A stretch of 64,000 bases of DNA from DASUPK01 sp963815665 (GCA_963815665.1 CAWFHN010000023.1:62001-126000); one strand, 5' to 3'; numbered from the stretch's first letter, positions 31,156 through 39,484 are shown. The notes: generated from the letters alone by a model not told the origin. A program made the numbers and translations.

Positions 31156-33216
31156 CTACCGCGCGTACGCGAGCTTCCACATGCGCAGGTAGGCCTCGGC
31201 CGAGCGGAAGAGCGGTGACAGGGCCGCGCCACCTCCGTGCTGCTGCATGTCACCCACCAGGTCCGCGATCAGGCCGTAGTGCGCGACCCCGTCTGCATTC
31301 AGGTCGAAGCCCCGGTCGCCGGTCTGCTGGCGCTCGAAGAGGACCTTGCCGTCGTAGGAGCGAAACGGATAGGCCAGGGGCGATTGGGGCGCGTCGGGCC
31401 TCGGTCCGGGCAGCGATGAGAATCCACCCGTGTCGGTGCCGAGACCGACGCCGAGGTAGTGGTGCTTGCTTCGGTACGTCTTCAGCGTCTCGATCTTGGC
31501 CGCCAGCTCCGGTGCCGTGTCGGGCGTCGCCGCCGCCATGCCGCCGAGGTTGTAGAGCTCCCTCAGCTGGTCCGGGGTCCACTCCCCGCCGGTGCCGGTG
31601 TGGCTCGAGACCAGCGGATACCGGTGTGACTTGGCCATCCGAAGCACGCTCTCGCGCGCGATCTCGCTCATGTGGTCCGCCTCGATCAGCATGTGGTTGG
31701 CCATCAGCCGCCTGATCAGGTAGGCCCCGAGTGGCGTCAGGCCCTCCGCGTTGCACTGCGGGCCCGGCGGGTAGCTCGGCATGCCGGCCTGGGCCAGGGG
31801 CCCTGCCGCCGGGAAGAAGCTCGCCAGCACGCCGAGCTCCCCTTTGCTCAGGGTCCCCACGCTCTCGCCCTGCCCGGGCTCGGGGCAGGGCCCGGTGCGG
31901 AAGTAGTGCCCTGTCTGGAATGCCTCCAGGATGTTGATGAACGTCCCCTTGCCGTCTCCTTCCATGGCCGCGCCGCCGAAGGCGTTGTCGGTCCAGTGCA
32001 TCGGGAAGACGCTTCGCACCCCCAGGCGGCGGGCCCTGCGGATGCCGCGGTCGATGTCGCTCCGCCCGCACTGCGGGACGTCCATCCGCTCGCTGCAACC
32101 GAACAGGTTCGACGACTCGATCCCGATCAACACCGCCAGCCTGCCCCGCTCGATGGCCCGGCGCGCCTGGCGCGGGTTGTAGACCAGGCGGAACCAGCCC
32201 CTGCCGCGGCCGCCGGCCTGGGCATCGACGTAGTTCTGGAGACCGCGGAGGGTCTGAATCTGCCGGCGAACCGACTCGGACTCGTCGCAGCTGTTCGCCT
32301 TGACGGGCTCGATCTCGCAGATCGGCTGGTCGTCGACCGTCTGCGCGACCACCAGGCGCTCTCCCGCCATCCAGGCTCGCTTCAGCCAGACGTAATAGGT
32401 CTGCTGATGGGTGATCGTGTCGGGGACGGGCCACCCGGCGAAGGTCGGCCAACCGTGTGCGTCGTGCGTCCCGAACGGAAGGCCGGTGCGCAGCAGGTTG
32501 CCGGTGACGTCCAAGCTGCCGTCGGCGCCGTGCATACCCGCGTCCTGCCCCAGCGCACGGGTGATGCCATAGCGGTCGAACGGCTCGCCGTAGATCACCG
32601 CGCCCCCGGCGCGCTGGTTCGCGGTGATGTGCAGGTGCATGTCCGCGAACCCGAAGACATCCCCCTTGCGGTTGGTCCCGCGGAACGGCCGGCCGGTCGC
32701 GTTCACACGCGCTTCGGGAAAGGGCGTGCAGCCCCGATCTCGGACGAGCTCGAAGAGGCGCTCGCGGCTCCGAGACCTGGCGCCGAGCAGCGTGAGCCGG
32801 CCCGTAGCGGTCGCCCCGAGCTGCCCCCCGTCCCCGAGCGAGACGAGCGCAACCGCCCGTGTCGAGGAGGGGGCCACGGCCCACTCGCTCGCCGGGCTCG
32901 GCGACTCGTCCCGGGCGACGGCACCGCCGGGCCGGGCACTGAGCAGCCGCTGCGCCTGATCCTGCGGGAGGTAGCTGCGCAACGTCGAGGGCTTCCAGAA
33001 GAAGGCGGCGGCGCCCGCCTTCGTCGACTCGTCGGCGCGATAGCCGCCTCCGGAGGGGGCCAGAAAACGGCCGGTCCCCAGGGATCGCAGGGCGAAGCAG
33101 CCGTTGGCGAGCTGCGGGCCGGCCACCGGTCGGACAACCGCCTGGCTGAGCGCGGCGGGTCCGCTCGCGGAGATCGCCGCGGCGACGGCCAGACTTCCTG
33201 TCAGGAGCCGACGCAT
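31156..33216 (-). CDS. Secreted metal-dependent dipeptidase-like (M19-type) protein
   Basis: 686 residues with a signal peptide (M-R-R-L-L-T-G-S-L-A-V-A-A-A-I). Residues about 35-165 form an N-terminal beta-rich module (F-A-L-R-S-L-G-T-G-R-F-L-A, reminiscent of actin-crosslinking/fascin-like folds). The catalytic part starts with F-A-D-M-H-L-H-I (HxH near 193-195) and includes I-E-A-D-H-M-S, S-S-H-T-G and G-T-D-T-G-G, consistent with an amidohydrolase-fold, zinc-dependent M19-like peptidase. It is longer than typical renal-dipeptidase homologues (about 400). Substrate unknown. Confidence 0.72.
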   Translation of the reverse strand: MRRLLTGSLAVAAAISASGPAALSQAVVRPVAGPQLANGCFALRSLGTGRFLAPSGGGYRADESTKAGAAAFFWKPSTLRSYLPQDQAQRLLSARPGGAVARDESPSPASEWAVAPSSTRAVALVSLGDGGQLGATATGRLTLLGARSRSRERLFELVRDRGCTPFPEARVNATGRPFRGTNRKGDVFGFADMHLHITANQRAGGAVIYGEPFDRYGITRALGQDAGMHGADGSLDVTGNLLRTGLPFGTHDAHGWPTFAGWPVPDTITHQQTYYVWLKRAWMAGERLVVAQTVDDQPICEIEPVKANSCDESESVRRQIQTLRGLQNYVDAQAGGRGRGWFRLVYNPRQARRAIERGRLAVLIGIESSNLFGCSERMDVPQCGRSDIDRGIRRARRLGVRSVFPMHWTDNAFGGAAMEGDGKGTFINILEAFQTGHYFRTGPCPEPGQGESVGTLSKGELGVLASFFPAAGPLAQAGMPSYPPGPQCNAEGLTPLGAYLIRRLMANHMLIEADHMSEIARESVLRMAKSHRYPLVSSHTGTGGEWTPDQLRELYNLGGMAAATPDTAPELAAKIETLKTYRSKHHYLGVGLGTDTGGFSSLPGPRPDAPQSPLAYPFRSYDGKVLFERQQTGDRGFDLNADGVAHYGLIADLVGDMQQHGGGAALSPLFRSAEAYLRMWKLAYAR

Positions 33217-33293
33217 CCCGCCCGAAACCTAATCCATCCGTTGGGTCGGGATAGGGTTGATGTTCCTGCACCTCCAGCGAAGGGACTCGCCCC

Positions 33294-33995
33294 GTGCGCA
33301 CTCTCCGGATCGCATTGTTGCTCGCCTCGATTGCCGTCGGCGCCCTGATCGCCGCAACGCCGCCCGCGATGGGTGAGGTCGAATGCGCGGGAGCGCAGAA
33401 CTGCGTCACGCAGGCGGGCCCCTGGGTGAACGTGCCCTCTCAGACGCAACCCGACCAGTTCGGCGCGATGTGGGGCGCAAACTGCACCAACGGAGAGGCG
33501 GTGGGGTCCGATTGGAACCCCGACCCCGACCACAACCCGTTCGACCTCGATGTCTTCGTCGAGCAGGGCTCGGGGATCCTGATCTACGGCCAGGGAATCG
33601 GCGAGGAATTCCTCTCGGTCAACAGGACGCGCAAAGCCGAGACGTTCCAGCCGCTAATCGGCTGCCAGACGTTCAGCGCGGCGGCCGCGGCGACCCAGGC
33701 AAGGGCGCTGGCCTCCGGACAGGCGCCACCGGTCAAGCGGCGCATCTCCACGCACAGGATCAAGCCCCGGAGGGTTCGGACCTTCACGCGACATTGCCGC
33801 GCCGGCGAGCACCTCGTCGACTCGGGGGCCGGAGTCGGATTCTTCACGGCACGTCCTCCCTCGGACCGCGAGCTGCGCGATCTGCATATCCGGCGCAAGG
33901 AGCACGGGAACGAGGTTCGCGTCACCGTCCGCACCGGTCGCAGGGTGGGCGACAACGAGCGCGTCCAGCTTCAGCTTCACGCCCTCTGCCAATAG
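33294..33995 (+). CDS. Secreted protein of unknown function
   Basis: 233 residues from GTG 33294. Signal peptide M-R-T-L-R-I-A-L-L-L-A-S-I-A-V-G-A-L-I-A-A, cleavage probably near 27. The mature part has several Cys (C31, C36, further ones near 63, 121 and 162, last near the end), suggesting disulfides. Middle and C-terminal regions are rich in Arg. No enzymatic motif recognised. It is transcribed divergently from the M19-like gene. Confidence 0.6.
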   Translation: MRTLRIALLLASIAVGALIAATPPAMGEVECAGAQNCVTQAGPWVNVPSQTQPDQFGAMWGANCTNGEAVGSDWNPDPDHNPFDLDVFVEQGSGILIYGQGIGEEFLSVNRTRKAETFQPLIGCQTFSAAAAATQARALASGQAPPVKRRISTHRIKPRRVRTFTRHCRAGEHLVDSGAGVGFFTARPPSDRELRDLHIRRKEHGNEVRVTVRTGRRVGDNERVQLQLHALCQ

Positions 33996-34012
33996 TCGGC
34001 CGGCCAATCGAA

Positions 34013-34627
34013 TTGACCGCGCCGCAGATCGACACCCCGACCGGGCCCGCGCAGGCCCATCTGCATCCGGCCGGCGACCCGAGGGGCGCTCTCGTCCTCG
34101 GCCACGGGGCCGGTGCCGGAATTGACGGACCGGACCTGACGGCTGCCACCGAGGCCGCCCGAGGCGAGGGTTTCAGCGTCGCCTTGATCGAGCAGCCCTA
34201 CCGCGTCGCCGGGCGGCGCTCCCCCGCTCCCGCCAAGCGGCTGGACGAGGCCTGGATAGCGGTGATCGAGCACCTGCGGGCGAATCGGCTTGCCGGCCTG
34301 CCGCTGATCGCCGGCGGCCGCTCGCTCGGCGCCAGGGTCGCCTGCCGCACGGTCGAGCAGACCGGGGCCCGGGCGGTACTCTGCCTCGCGTTCCCGCTGC
34401 TGCCACCTCGCCGGGGGGACAAGCCTCCTCAGAGCCGCCTCCCCGAGCTCGAGGCCGTGCGGGTTCCCGTGCTCGTCGTCCAGGGCGAGAGCGACCGCTT
34501 CGGAATGCCGCCCGAAGGGCCCGGCAGGCAGGTCGCCAAGGTCCGCGGCGACCACGGCCTGAAGTCCGACAGCGAGGGGATCGCCTCGGCGGTCAGGGCC
34601 TGGCTGGCGACGGTCCGGCTGGATTGA
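34013..34627 (+). CDS. Alpha/beta hydrolase (dienelactone hydrolase-like)
   Basis: About 204 residues, start TTG 34013 (the upstream open frame overlaps the previous gene). V-L-G-H-G-A-G-A near 30 is the oxyanion HG motif, G-G-R-S-L-G-A-R near 103 is the nucleophile elbow with Ser, V-L-V-V-Q-G-E-S-D-R-F-G carries the Asp, and G-D-H-G-L-K supplies the His. This pattern matches the KANL3/Tex30-like alpha/beta hydrolase family. Substrate unknown. Confidence 0.8.
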   Translation: MTAPQIDTPTGPAQAHLHPAGDPRGALVLGHGAGAGIDGPDLTAATEAARGEGFSVALIEQPYRVAGRRSPAPAKRLDEAWIAVIEHLRANRLAGLPLIAGGRSLGARVACRTVEQTGARAVLCLAFPLLPPRRGDKPPQSRLPELEAVRVPVLVVQGESDRFGMPPEGPGRQVAKVRGDHGLKSDSEGIASAVRAWLATVRLD

Positions 34628-34630
34628 CCA

Positions 34631-35683
34631 CTAGGCGTACAGGTCCGCGAGGCGGTCTGCTTCCTCGCTGAGCTCGCGCTTCGCCGCGGCGTCGAGCCGG
34701 CCGAACGGCTCCGTCTTGACCTTCCCCTTCTCGTATCGCCAGGCCCCCGCGACTCGGCCGTCGACGAGGAAGGTCGAGACGGACTGTGGCGTACGGGTGT
34801 TGAAGACCTTCGGCCGGTGCTCCTCGGGCAGGATCCGCGTGCGGCGGGCGTGAACGAGCAGCGTCGCATCCCAGGTGGGGAGAAAGCGGGCGGGCGCCGG
34901 CGTCTCGGCATCGGGCAGCGGAGCCCGAGGGAGATCCAGCAGCTCAGCCCCGTCCTCCGCGGTGAAGCGGCGGGGCTTGATCCGCTCGATGGCCCGACCC
35001 AGGCTCTTCGGCGCCAAGCCCGCCCAGTCGGCGATCTCGGCGGCGGTGCCGGGGCCGAACGCGCCCAGGTAGCGGCGCACCAGCAGCTCCTTGCCCTCGG
35101 TCTCATCGATCTCGGGCGTCGGCCCGAGCCACTGCTCGGCGGCGGCGTAGAGGTCCGCGCGACGGCGCTCCCAGGTGCCTGAGGGCGGCACCCGCACGAG
35201 GTCCAGCCAGGCGTTGACGCCGTTGGTGACGATGCTGTCCTTGCCGAGCAGCTCGTGGATCTCCTTGCGGCTCATCGTCCCGTCGCCGAGCGCGGCGCGG
35301 AGCTTTCGCGCGTGCGCCGACATCTGCGCCGCCGTGTACTCCCGCCTCGGCCCGTATCTCAGCCAGGCCTCGCGCCGCCCCCGGCGTATCCCAATGGCCG
35401 CGGGCCAGTAGTCCGCCCTCGAGGCCAGGTGGATGGTCGAGCGCATCAGCGTCCCCTGCGCGACCGAGCGCCTCTCGAGGGCGCGATCGAGCTGGTCGCG
35501 CTCGAACCCGTCCATCCGCGTCCACAGCCCGATGTACATCGAGGGCGCATACTGAGCCTGCAGGGTCCCCATCCGGTCGAGGACTTTCGGGAGCGGCGCC
35601 TTCACCCGCTCGAGCAGCATCTGGCGCGCGAGCAGGGCGCGGTTCAGCTCCGCCTCGCTGAGTATTCGTCGACCGGCGGCCAC
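34631..35683 (-). CDS. HTH_42 winged-helix protein, AlkZ-like DNA glycosylase candidate
   Basis: 350 residues of the winged-helix DNA-binding (PF06224-like) family. The N-terminus has L-L-A-R-Q-M-L-L-E-R and L-Q-A-Q-Y-A-P-S; the Q-x-Q pair resembles the catalytic Q-x-Q of AlkZ/YcaQ glycosylases that unhook DNA interstrand crosslinks. R-S-T-I-H-L and G-R-L-D-A-A-K near the C-terminus are family blocks. Not all members are proven glycosylases. No LexA-like box is visible upstream. Confidence 0.75.
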   Translation of the reverse strand: MAAGRRILSEAELNRALLARQMLLERVKAPLPKVLDRMGTLQAQYAPSMYIGLWTRMDGFERDQLDRALERRSVAQGTLMRSTIHLASRADYWPAAIGIRRGRREAWLRYGPRREYTAAQMSAHARKLRAALGDGTMSRKEIHELLGKDSIVTNGVNAWLDLVRVPPSGTWERRRADLYAAAEQWLGPTPEIDETEGKELLVRRYLGAFGPGTAAEIADWAGLAPKSLGRAIERIKPRRFTAEDGAELLDLPRAPLPDAETPAPARFLPTWDATLLVHARRTRILPEEHRPKVFNTRTPQSVSTFLVDGRVAGAWRYEKGKVKTEPFGRLDAAAKRELSEEADRLADLYA

Positions 35684-35701
35684 CTGCTGCCGGGAGGGCC
35701 G

Positions 35702-36088
35702 CTAGAGGCCCGTTGCGGTGCTTCGGTGCGGAATTCCGGGCGACTCCCGCACCTGTTTCTCCACGGCCGGCGAGACCACGATGTTCGCCTCGCGGCAGGC
35801 ATTCCTGATCGTCTCCGATCCGGGCTGCGTCCCGGTCCTGTGCTTCGCGCAGACGATTTCCGCCTGCTGTCCGCACGCGTCCACCGGCTCCGCCCCCATC
35901 ACGCCGGGGATGATCGCGTAGATGCAGCCGGGCCCGGCCTTCGGCTCGGAGTTGCCGGCGGTGGCCAACACCACCGCGAGGATCGCGATCACGCTGAGCG
36001 CCACGGCGCCGATTGCGACGTTTCGCTCGCGCCTGGTAAGACGGCGAAGCGGCGTATTGACACGCTTGTAATGTCCTTCCAGGGGCAC
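35702..36088 (-). CDS. Membrane-anchored small protein with conserved cysteines
   Basis: 128 residues. A basic N-terminus (R-R-L-T-R-R-E-R-N), one helix at about 24-44, and an extracytoplasmic domain with four Cys (near 55, 72, 80 and 98) that could make two disulfides. Motif C-I-Y-A-I-I-P-G-V-M-G-A-E-P-V-D-A-C-G is distinctive. I do not recognise the family. Lies upstream of, and on the same strand as, the HTH_42 gene, 18 bases apart, so possibly one transcript. Confidence 0.6.
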   Translation of the reverse strand: MPLEGHYKRVNTPLRRLTRRERNVAIGAVALSVIAILAVVLATAGNSEPKAGPGCIYAIIPGVMGAEPVDACGQQAEIVCAKHRTGTQPGSETIRNACREANIVVSPAVEKQVRESPGIPHRSTATGL

Positions 36089-36112
36089 GGGTCGAGCCAG
36101 GTTAGCTGGCGT

Positions 36113-36128
36113 GTTTCAGGCGTGTTTC
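36113..36128. promoter_or_regulatory. GlnR-like repeat upstream of amtB
   Basis: GTTTC-N6-GTTTC (reverse GAAAC-N6-GAAAC) about 185 bases before amtB. GlnR half-sites in Actinomycetota are described as gTnAc-N6-GaAAc, so only one half-site type matches, twice. Ammonium transporter genes are classic GlnR targets. Weak, context-based call. Confidence 0.25.
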
Positions 36129-36247
36129 CGACCGTGTGGCGAACCCGGCTCGCCGATCTTTGGACTTTTGGAGGTGGTGACTCCACTGCCGCATCGGCAC
36201 GCTCCAGGCATTGCCAATGGGCAGGTCTCATTAGGAGGGGCGTTTCC

Positions 36248-36307
36248 ATGTTGGAGCGCCCGACTCTGCCCTTCATGAGAAAGGACAACACCGCGCTATG
36301 GATTTGA
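36248..36307 (+). CDS. 19-residue leader peptide ORF overlapping the amtB start
   Basis: Encodes M-L-E-R-P-T-L-P-F-M-R-K-D-N-T-A-L-W-I. It has the best Shine-Dalgarno in the area (AGGAGG at 36233-36238, 9 bases before ATG), while amtB itself has only a poor AAAGGA site. The stop TGA (36305-36307) lies just inside amtB in another frame, so ribosomes finishing the leader would be positioned at the amtB ATG (36298). Likely translational coupling; the peptide itself may have no function. Confidence 0.5.
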   Translation: MLERPTLPFMRKDNTALWI

Positions 36308-37614
36308 ACTGGTTGAGTCCAGGCGACAACGCTTGGCAGATGACCGCGGCGACGTTCGTTGGTCTGATGAGCGTGCCCGGACTCGTCGTCCTCTATGGCG
36401 GCGTGATGCAGAAGCGCTGGTCAGTGAACTCGATGATGATGGCCTTCATCGCGTTCGCCCTGGTGCTGATCATCTGGGTGCTCTACGCCTACAAGCTCGG
36501 GTTCGGCGCACCGATGCACGTCTTCGGTGCCGACCACGGATTCTTCGGGAACCTGTGGGGTAAGCCCGGGGCGATCCTGAACAGCGATGACCTGCTGAAG
36601 CAGGGGAACATCCCGCTCGTCGGAGATGTCGTGTTCCCGCAATCGACACTGGCGTATTTCCAGTTCGTGTTTGCGGCGATCACGCCGATCCTGATGCTCG
36701 GGTCCGTCCTGGGCCGGATCAACTTCCGGGCCTGGATACCGTTCGTCCTCGTCTGGTCGAGCATCGTCTACACGATCAACGCGTTCCTGATCTGGGGTGG
36801 CGGTTACTTCGCCCAGCATGGCGCCCTCGACTTCTCCGGTGGCTACGTCATTCACCTCGCCGCCGGTGTGTCGGGCTTCGTTGCTGCTGCTGTGATCGGT
36901 CCCAGGTTGCAGCGCGATCGCGAGATCGACGCTCCGAACAACCTGTTGATGGTCGCCACCGGTGCGGGGCTGCTCTGGCTCGGCTGGAACGGCTTCAACG
37001 GAGGTGACCCGTATCTGGCGAACGACATCGCCTCTGCGGCGGTTCTGAACACGAACCTCTGCACCGCGGTGGCCCTGCTGGTCTGGATTGGTTGCGACTA
37101 TGCGACCGGTCATAAGCCCAGCCTGATCTCGAGCGTCAACGGGATGATCACCGGACTCGTGGCGATCACGCCTGGCGCCGGTTTCGTCAACGGCTGGGGC
37201 GCGATGGCGATCGGCACGATTGCCGCATTGATCGTCTACTTCGCGCTCAACTACCTGAGCCGGGCCGCTCCATTCCGCAGTGTCGACGACACGCTGGGCG
37301 TGGTCTACACGCACGGCTTCGCCGGCCTCGCGGGCGGTCTGCTCACCGGCGTCTTCGCCAACGAGGCGATGGGCGCCGCGCCCGGCATCGTTTCGGGCAG
37401 CTGGGATCTGCTCAAGTGGCAGGCGCTGACCGCGCTCTGGGTGATCGTGTTCTGCGCGATCGGCACGTTCATCATCCTGAAGATCATCGGGTTGTTCGTG
37501 TCGCTCCGGATGACGGAGGAGGAAATGGAAGAGGGCGACCTGGCCGTTCACGGCCACGAGGTCTACCCCTCGGACGTGCCCTCGCTGGCATATCCGTCGG
37601 GAGCCCAGACCTAG
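36298..37614 (+). CDS. amtB: Ammonium transporter
   Basis: Amt/Rh channel, 438 residues and about 11 helices. The twin pore histidines are H near 185 (G-G-Y-V-I-H-L-A-A-G) and H near 338 (V-Y-T-H-G-F-A-G-L); W-L-G-W-N-G-F-N-G-G is typical of the family. The C-terminal tail is short (about 35 residues). No glnK or glnB gene follows here, unlike many amtB operons. The N-terminus starts at the first helix without a cleavable signal. A leader ORF and a possible GlnR site precede it. Confidence 0.95.
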   Translation: MDLNWLSPGDNAWQMTAATFVGLMSVPGLVVLYGGVMQKRWSVNSMMMAFIAFALVLIIWVLYAYKLGFGAPMHVFGADHGFFGNLWGKPGAILNSDDLLKQGNIPLVGDVVFPQSTLAYFQFVFAAITPILMLGSVLGRINFRAWIPFVLVWSSIVYTINAFLIWGGGYFAQHGALDFSGGYVIHLAAGVSGFVAAAVIGPRLQRDREIDAPNNLLMVATGAGLLWLGWNGFNGGDPYLANDIASAAVLNTNLCTAVALLVWIGCDYATGHKPSLISSVNGMITGLVAITPGAGFVNGWGAMAIGTIAALIVYFALNYLSRAAPFRSVDDTLGVVYTHGFAGLAGGLLTGVFANEAMGAAPGIVSGSWDLLKWQALTALWVIVFCAIGTFIILKIIGLFVSLRMTEEEMEEGDLAVHGHEVYPSDVPSLAYPSGAQT

Positions 37615-37640
37615 CCGGCTCCCGGCTCGCCGGACATATG

Positions 37641-37742
37641 ACGGGTTGCTCCTCCGGAGCAACCTCGCTTCAACCGCCGCCCCCGCCGCAAGGTGCGGGC
37701 GGCGGTCGTAGAGGCGAGGGCGCGCCGCCAGGCGCGACCCGT
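37641..37742. repeat. 102-base multi-hairpin (cruciform-like) element; left 28 bases repeated elsewhere
   Basis: Closing arms ACGGGT (37641-37646) and ACCCGT (37737-37742) enclose three substructures: hairpin 1 TTGCTCC-tcc-GGAGCAA (37646-37662), CCTCGC (37663-37668) pairing GCGAGG (37714-37719) around hairpin 2 CCGCCGCCC/GGGCGGCGG (37674-37705), and hairpin 3 CGCGCC-gcca-GGCGCG (37721-37736). It fills the gap between convergent amtB and lysR. The first 28 bases recur at 61658-61685 with two differences. Could terminate both genes, be an RNA element, or a REP/MITE-like repeat. Confidence 0.6.
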
Positions 37743-38662
37743 TAAATGGCGAAGCCGTCCCGATATCTACCAGCCGCGTCTTGCAGTGTGTCGAGCATCG
37801 CGGCCGCGGCCGGGAGTGAGGTGCCCGACCCGGGGGTCGCCACCACGACGTGCCTGACCGGCCCGTCGGGATGGAGATCGCGGACCGCGATGTCGTAGCT
37901 CACCGTCTGCGAGAGCGCCAGCTGCGGGATCAGCGCCACGCCGACGCCCGCCGCGACCAGGCCCTGAACGGTCAGGTAGTCGTCGCTCTCGAATGAGACC
38001 CGCGGCTCGAATCCCGCGGTCCTGCAGATGCGGACCACGTGGCGCGCGCAGGCGCTGGCCTCGGAGGTCTGCACCCAGGCATCATCCGAGAGGTCATCGA
38101 GCGTGATCCGTTCCTTGGCGGCCAGCCCGTGGCCCTTCGGCAATGCGAGCTTCATCGGGTCGTTGAACAGCCGGGTGCTCCGCAGGCCGGGGCCGAGCTC
38201 ACCGGTCCCCCCGAACTCGAAGATCAGGCCCAGGTCGAACTCACCGTCTCGCAGGCGAGGCGTGAGCTCCTCGGGCTCGCCCTCGACCAGGCTGAGCGCA
38301 ACGTCGGGATGCGCGGCGCGGAACGCGGCGATCGCGAGCGGCATCAGCGTCGCGCCCGCCGTCGGGAACGACGCCATCCGCAGCTCCCCGCCCTTGATGC
38401 CCGCTATCGCCCCGAGCTCCGCCTCGGCGGCGTCGAGCTGGGTGAGGATCCTCCCGGCGTGCTCGTTGAGCCGCCCGCCGGCGGTGGTCGGCCGCACCCC
38501 GCGACGATCGCGCTCGAGCAGCGGCACCCCCGCCTCGGCCTCGAGGGTCGCGATCGCCTGCGAGACGGCGGACTGCGTGTAGTTGAGCACGCCCGCCGCC
38601 TCCGAGAACGACCCCTGCGCGACGACCTCACGCAGGACCTTGAGCCGCTGCACGTTGAGCAT
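37742..38662 (-). CDS. LysR-family transcriptional regulator
   Basis: 306 residues. N-terminal winged helix (residues 1-60: Q-G-S-F-S-E-A-A-G-V-L-N-Y-T-Q-S-A-V-S-Q-A-I) and a periplasmic-binding-like effector domain from about 88. Start at ATG 38662 gives the normal LysR beginning (M-L-N-V-Q-R-L-K-V-L-R-E-V); an earlier in-frame start adds seven residues. It is divergent from the universal stress protein gene, its most likely target besides itself. The inducer is unknown. Confidence 0.9.
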   Translation of the reverse strand: MLNVQRLKVLREVVAQGSFSEAAGVLNYTQSAVSQAIATLEAEAGVPLLERDRRGVRPTTAGGRLNEHAGRILTQLDAAEAELGAIAGIKGGELRMASFPTAGATLMPLAIAAFRAAHPDVALSLVEGEPEELTPRLRDGEFDLGLIFEFGGTGELGPGLRSTRLFNDPMKLALPKGHGLAAKERITLDDLSDDAWVQTSEASACARHVVRICRTAGFEPRVSFESDDYLTVQGLVAAGVGVALIPQLALSQTVSYDIAVRDLHPDGPVRHVVVATPGSGTSLPAAAAMLDTLQDAAGRYRDGFAI

Positions 38663-38688
38663 TAGGACAGCTAATCCTAACAATCATA
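38662..38688. promoter_or_regulatory. Operator-like palindrome and -10 element of lysR
   Basis: TTAGGA-N7-TCCTAA (38662-38680) is a perfect inverted repeat overlapping the lysR start codon. A TATGAT -10 hexamer on the minus strand (38683-38688) puts the transcript start inside the palindrome, an arrangement suited to autorepression. Confidence 0.45.
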
Positions 38689-38779
38689 AGAAGTACTTGC
38701 GCTAATGGCAGGAGCCGGGCAACATGCCCGCGAACTTCGGAATCGCAACTTCCCAAACCATCACAGAGGAGACCGCGCA

Positions 38780-39484
38780 ATGGCAAAGATCATCGTTTCC
38801 TACGACGACACCGACAACGACAGGGACGCGCTCGCCCTGGGCCGCACGCTGGGCGAGCTGGGCGGCGAGATCTCGCTTGCCTACGTCCGCCACACGCAGC
38901 TGCCCGACAGCGCTCGCGAGGCGCTGGAGGAGAAGGACGCCGAGGAACTGCTCGAGCACGGCGCCGAGGCGCTGGGCGACGACAAGACGCCCCGCCACGT
39001 CGTGGTTCACGCCTCGACCGGCACCGGCCTCTGGGAGCTCTCGGAGAGCGAGAAGGCCGACGTGGTTGTCTTCGGCTCCGACTACCGGACCGCCTCGGGC
39101 GCGGTGATGCCCGGGACCTCCGCCCAGCGGCTGCTGACCGGCGGCCCGGTCGCCGTCGCGGTTGCCCCCGCCGGCTACCGCAGCCGGGATGGCGAGATCA
39201 AGACCATCGGTGTCCTGCCCGAGGATGACGGCGACGACGCCGCGTTCCAGACGGCGAACAGCCTCGCGGATGCGCTCGGCGCGACCGTCGCCGACAAGCC
39301 GGACGGCGCCGACCTGCTGGTCGTCGGCTCGTCCCCGGCGTCGCCCAAGGGCCACGTCAACCTGAGCGCCCGGGCCGGCTACGCGATCGAGACCGCCAAC
39401 ACGCCGGTGATCGCGGTCCCTCGCGGCACGCAGGTGAGGTTCTCCAAGCCGAGCCTCGTGAAGCGGGTCGCCGCGAAGGTCTGA
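38780..39484 (+). CDS. Universal stress protein, tandem UspA-type
   Basis: 234 residues, start ATG 38780 behind AGAGGAG. The first UspA domain (1-145) begins M-A-K-I-I-V-S-Y-D-D-T-D-N-D and ends with V-V-F-G-S-D-Y-R-T-A-S-G-A-V-M-P-G-T-S-A-Q-R-L-L-T-G-G-P-V-A-V-A-V-A-P, the ATP-binding G-x2-G-x9-G(S/T)-like loop. The second (150-225) is shorter and lacks a full nucleotide loop (V-V-G-S-S-P-A-S-P-K-G-H). Divergent from lysR. Confidence 0.88.
   Translation: MAKIIVSYDDTDNDRDALALGRTLGELGGEISLAYVRHTQLPDSAREALEEKDAEELLEHGAEALGDDKTPRHVVVHASTGTGLWELSESEKADVVVFGSDYRTASGAVMPGTSAQRLLTGGPVAVAVAPAGYRSRDGEIKTIGVLPEDDGDDAAFQTANSLADALGATVADKPDGADLLVVGSSPASPKGHVNLSARAGYAIETANTPVIAVPRGTQVRFSKPSLVKRVAAKV

Noticed and set aside
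31250..33409. A 719-residue Arg-rich frame on the minus strand
   Set aside because: It overlaps the M19-like gene in a different frame and has the composition of a high-GC shadow.
36190..36225. Sigma-54 promoter upstream of amtB
   Set aside because: GGCAC-N8-GC has the GG-N10-GC spacing, but the TT before GC is absent, and sigma-54 is not expected in this phylum.
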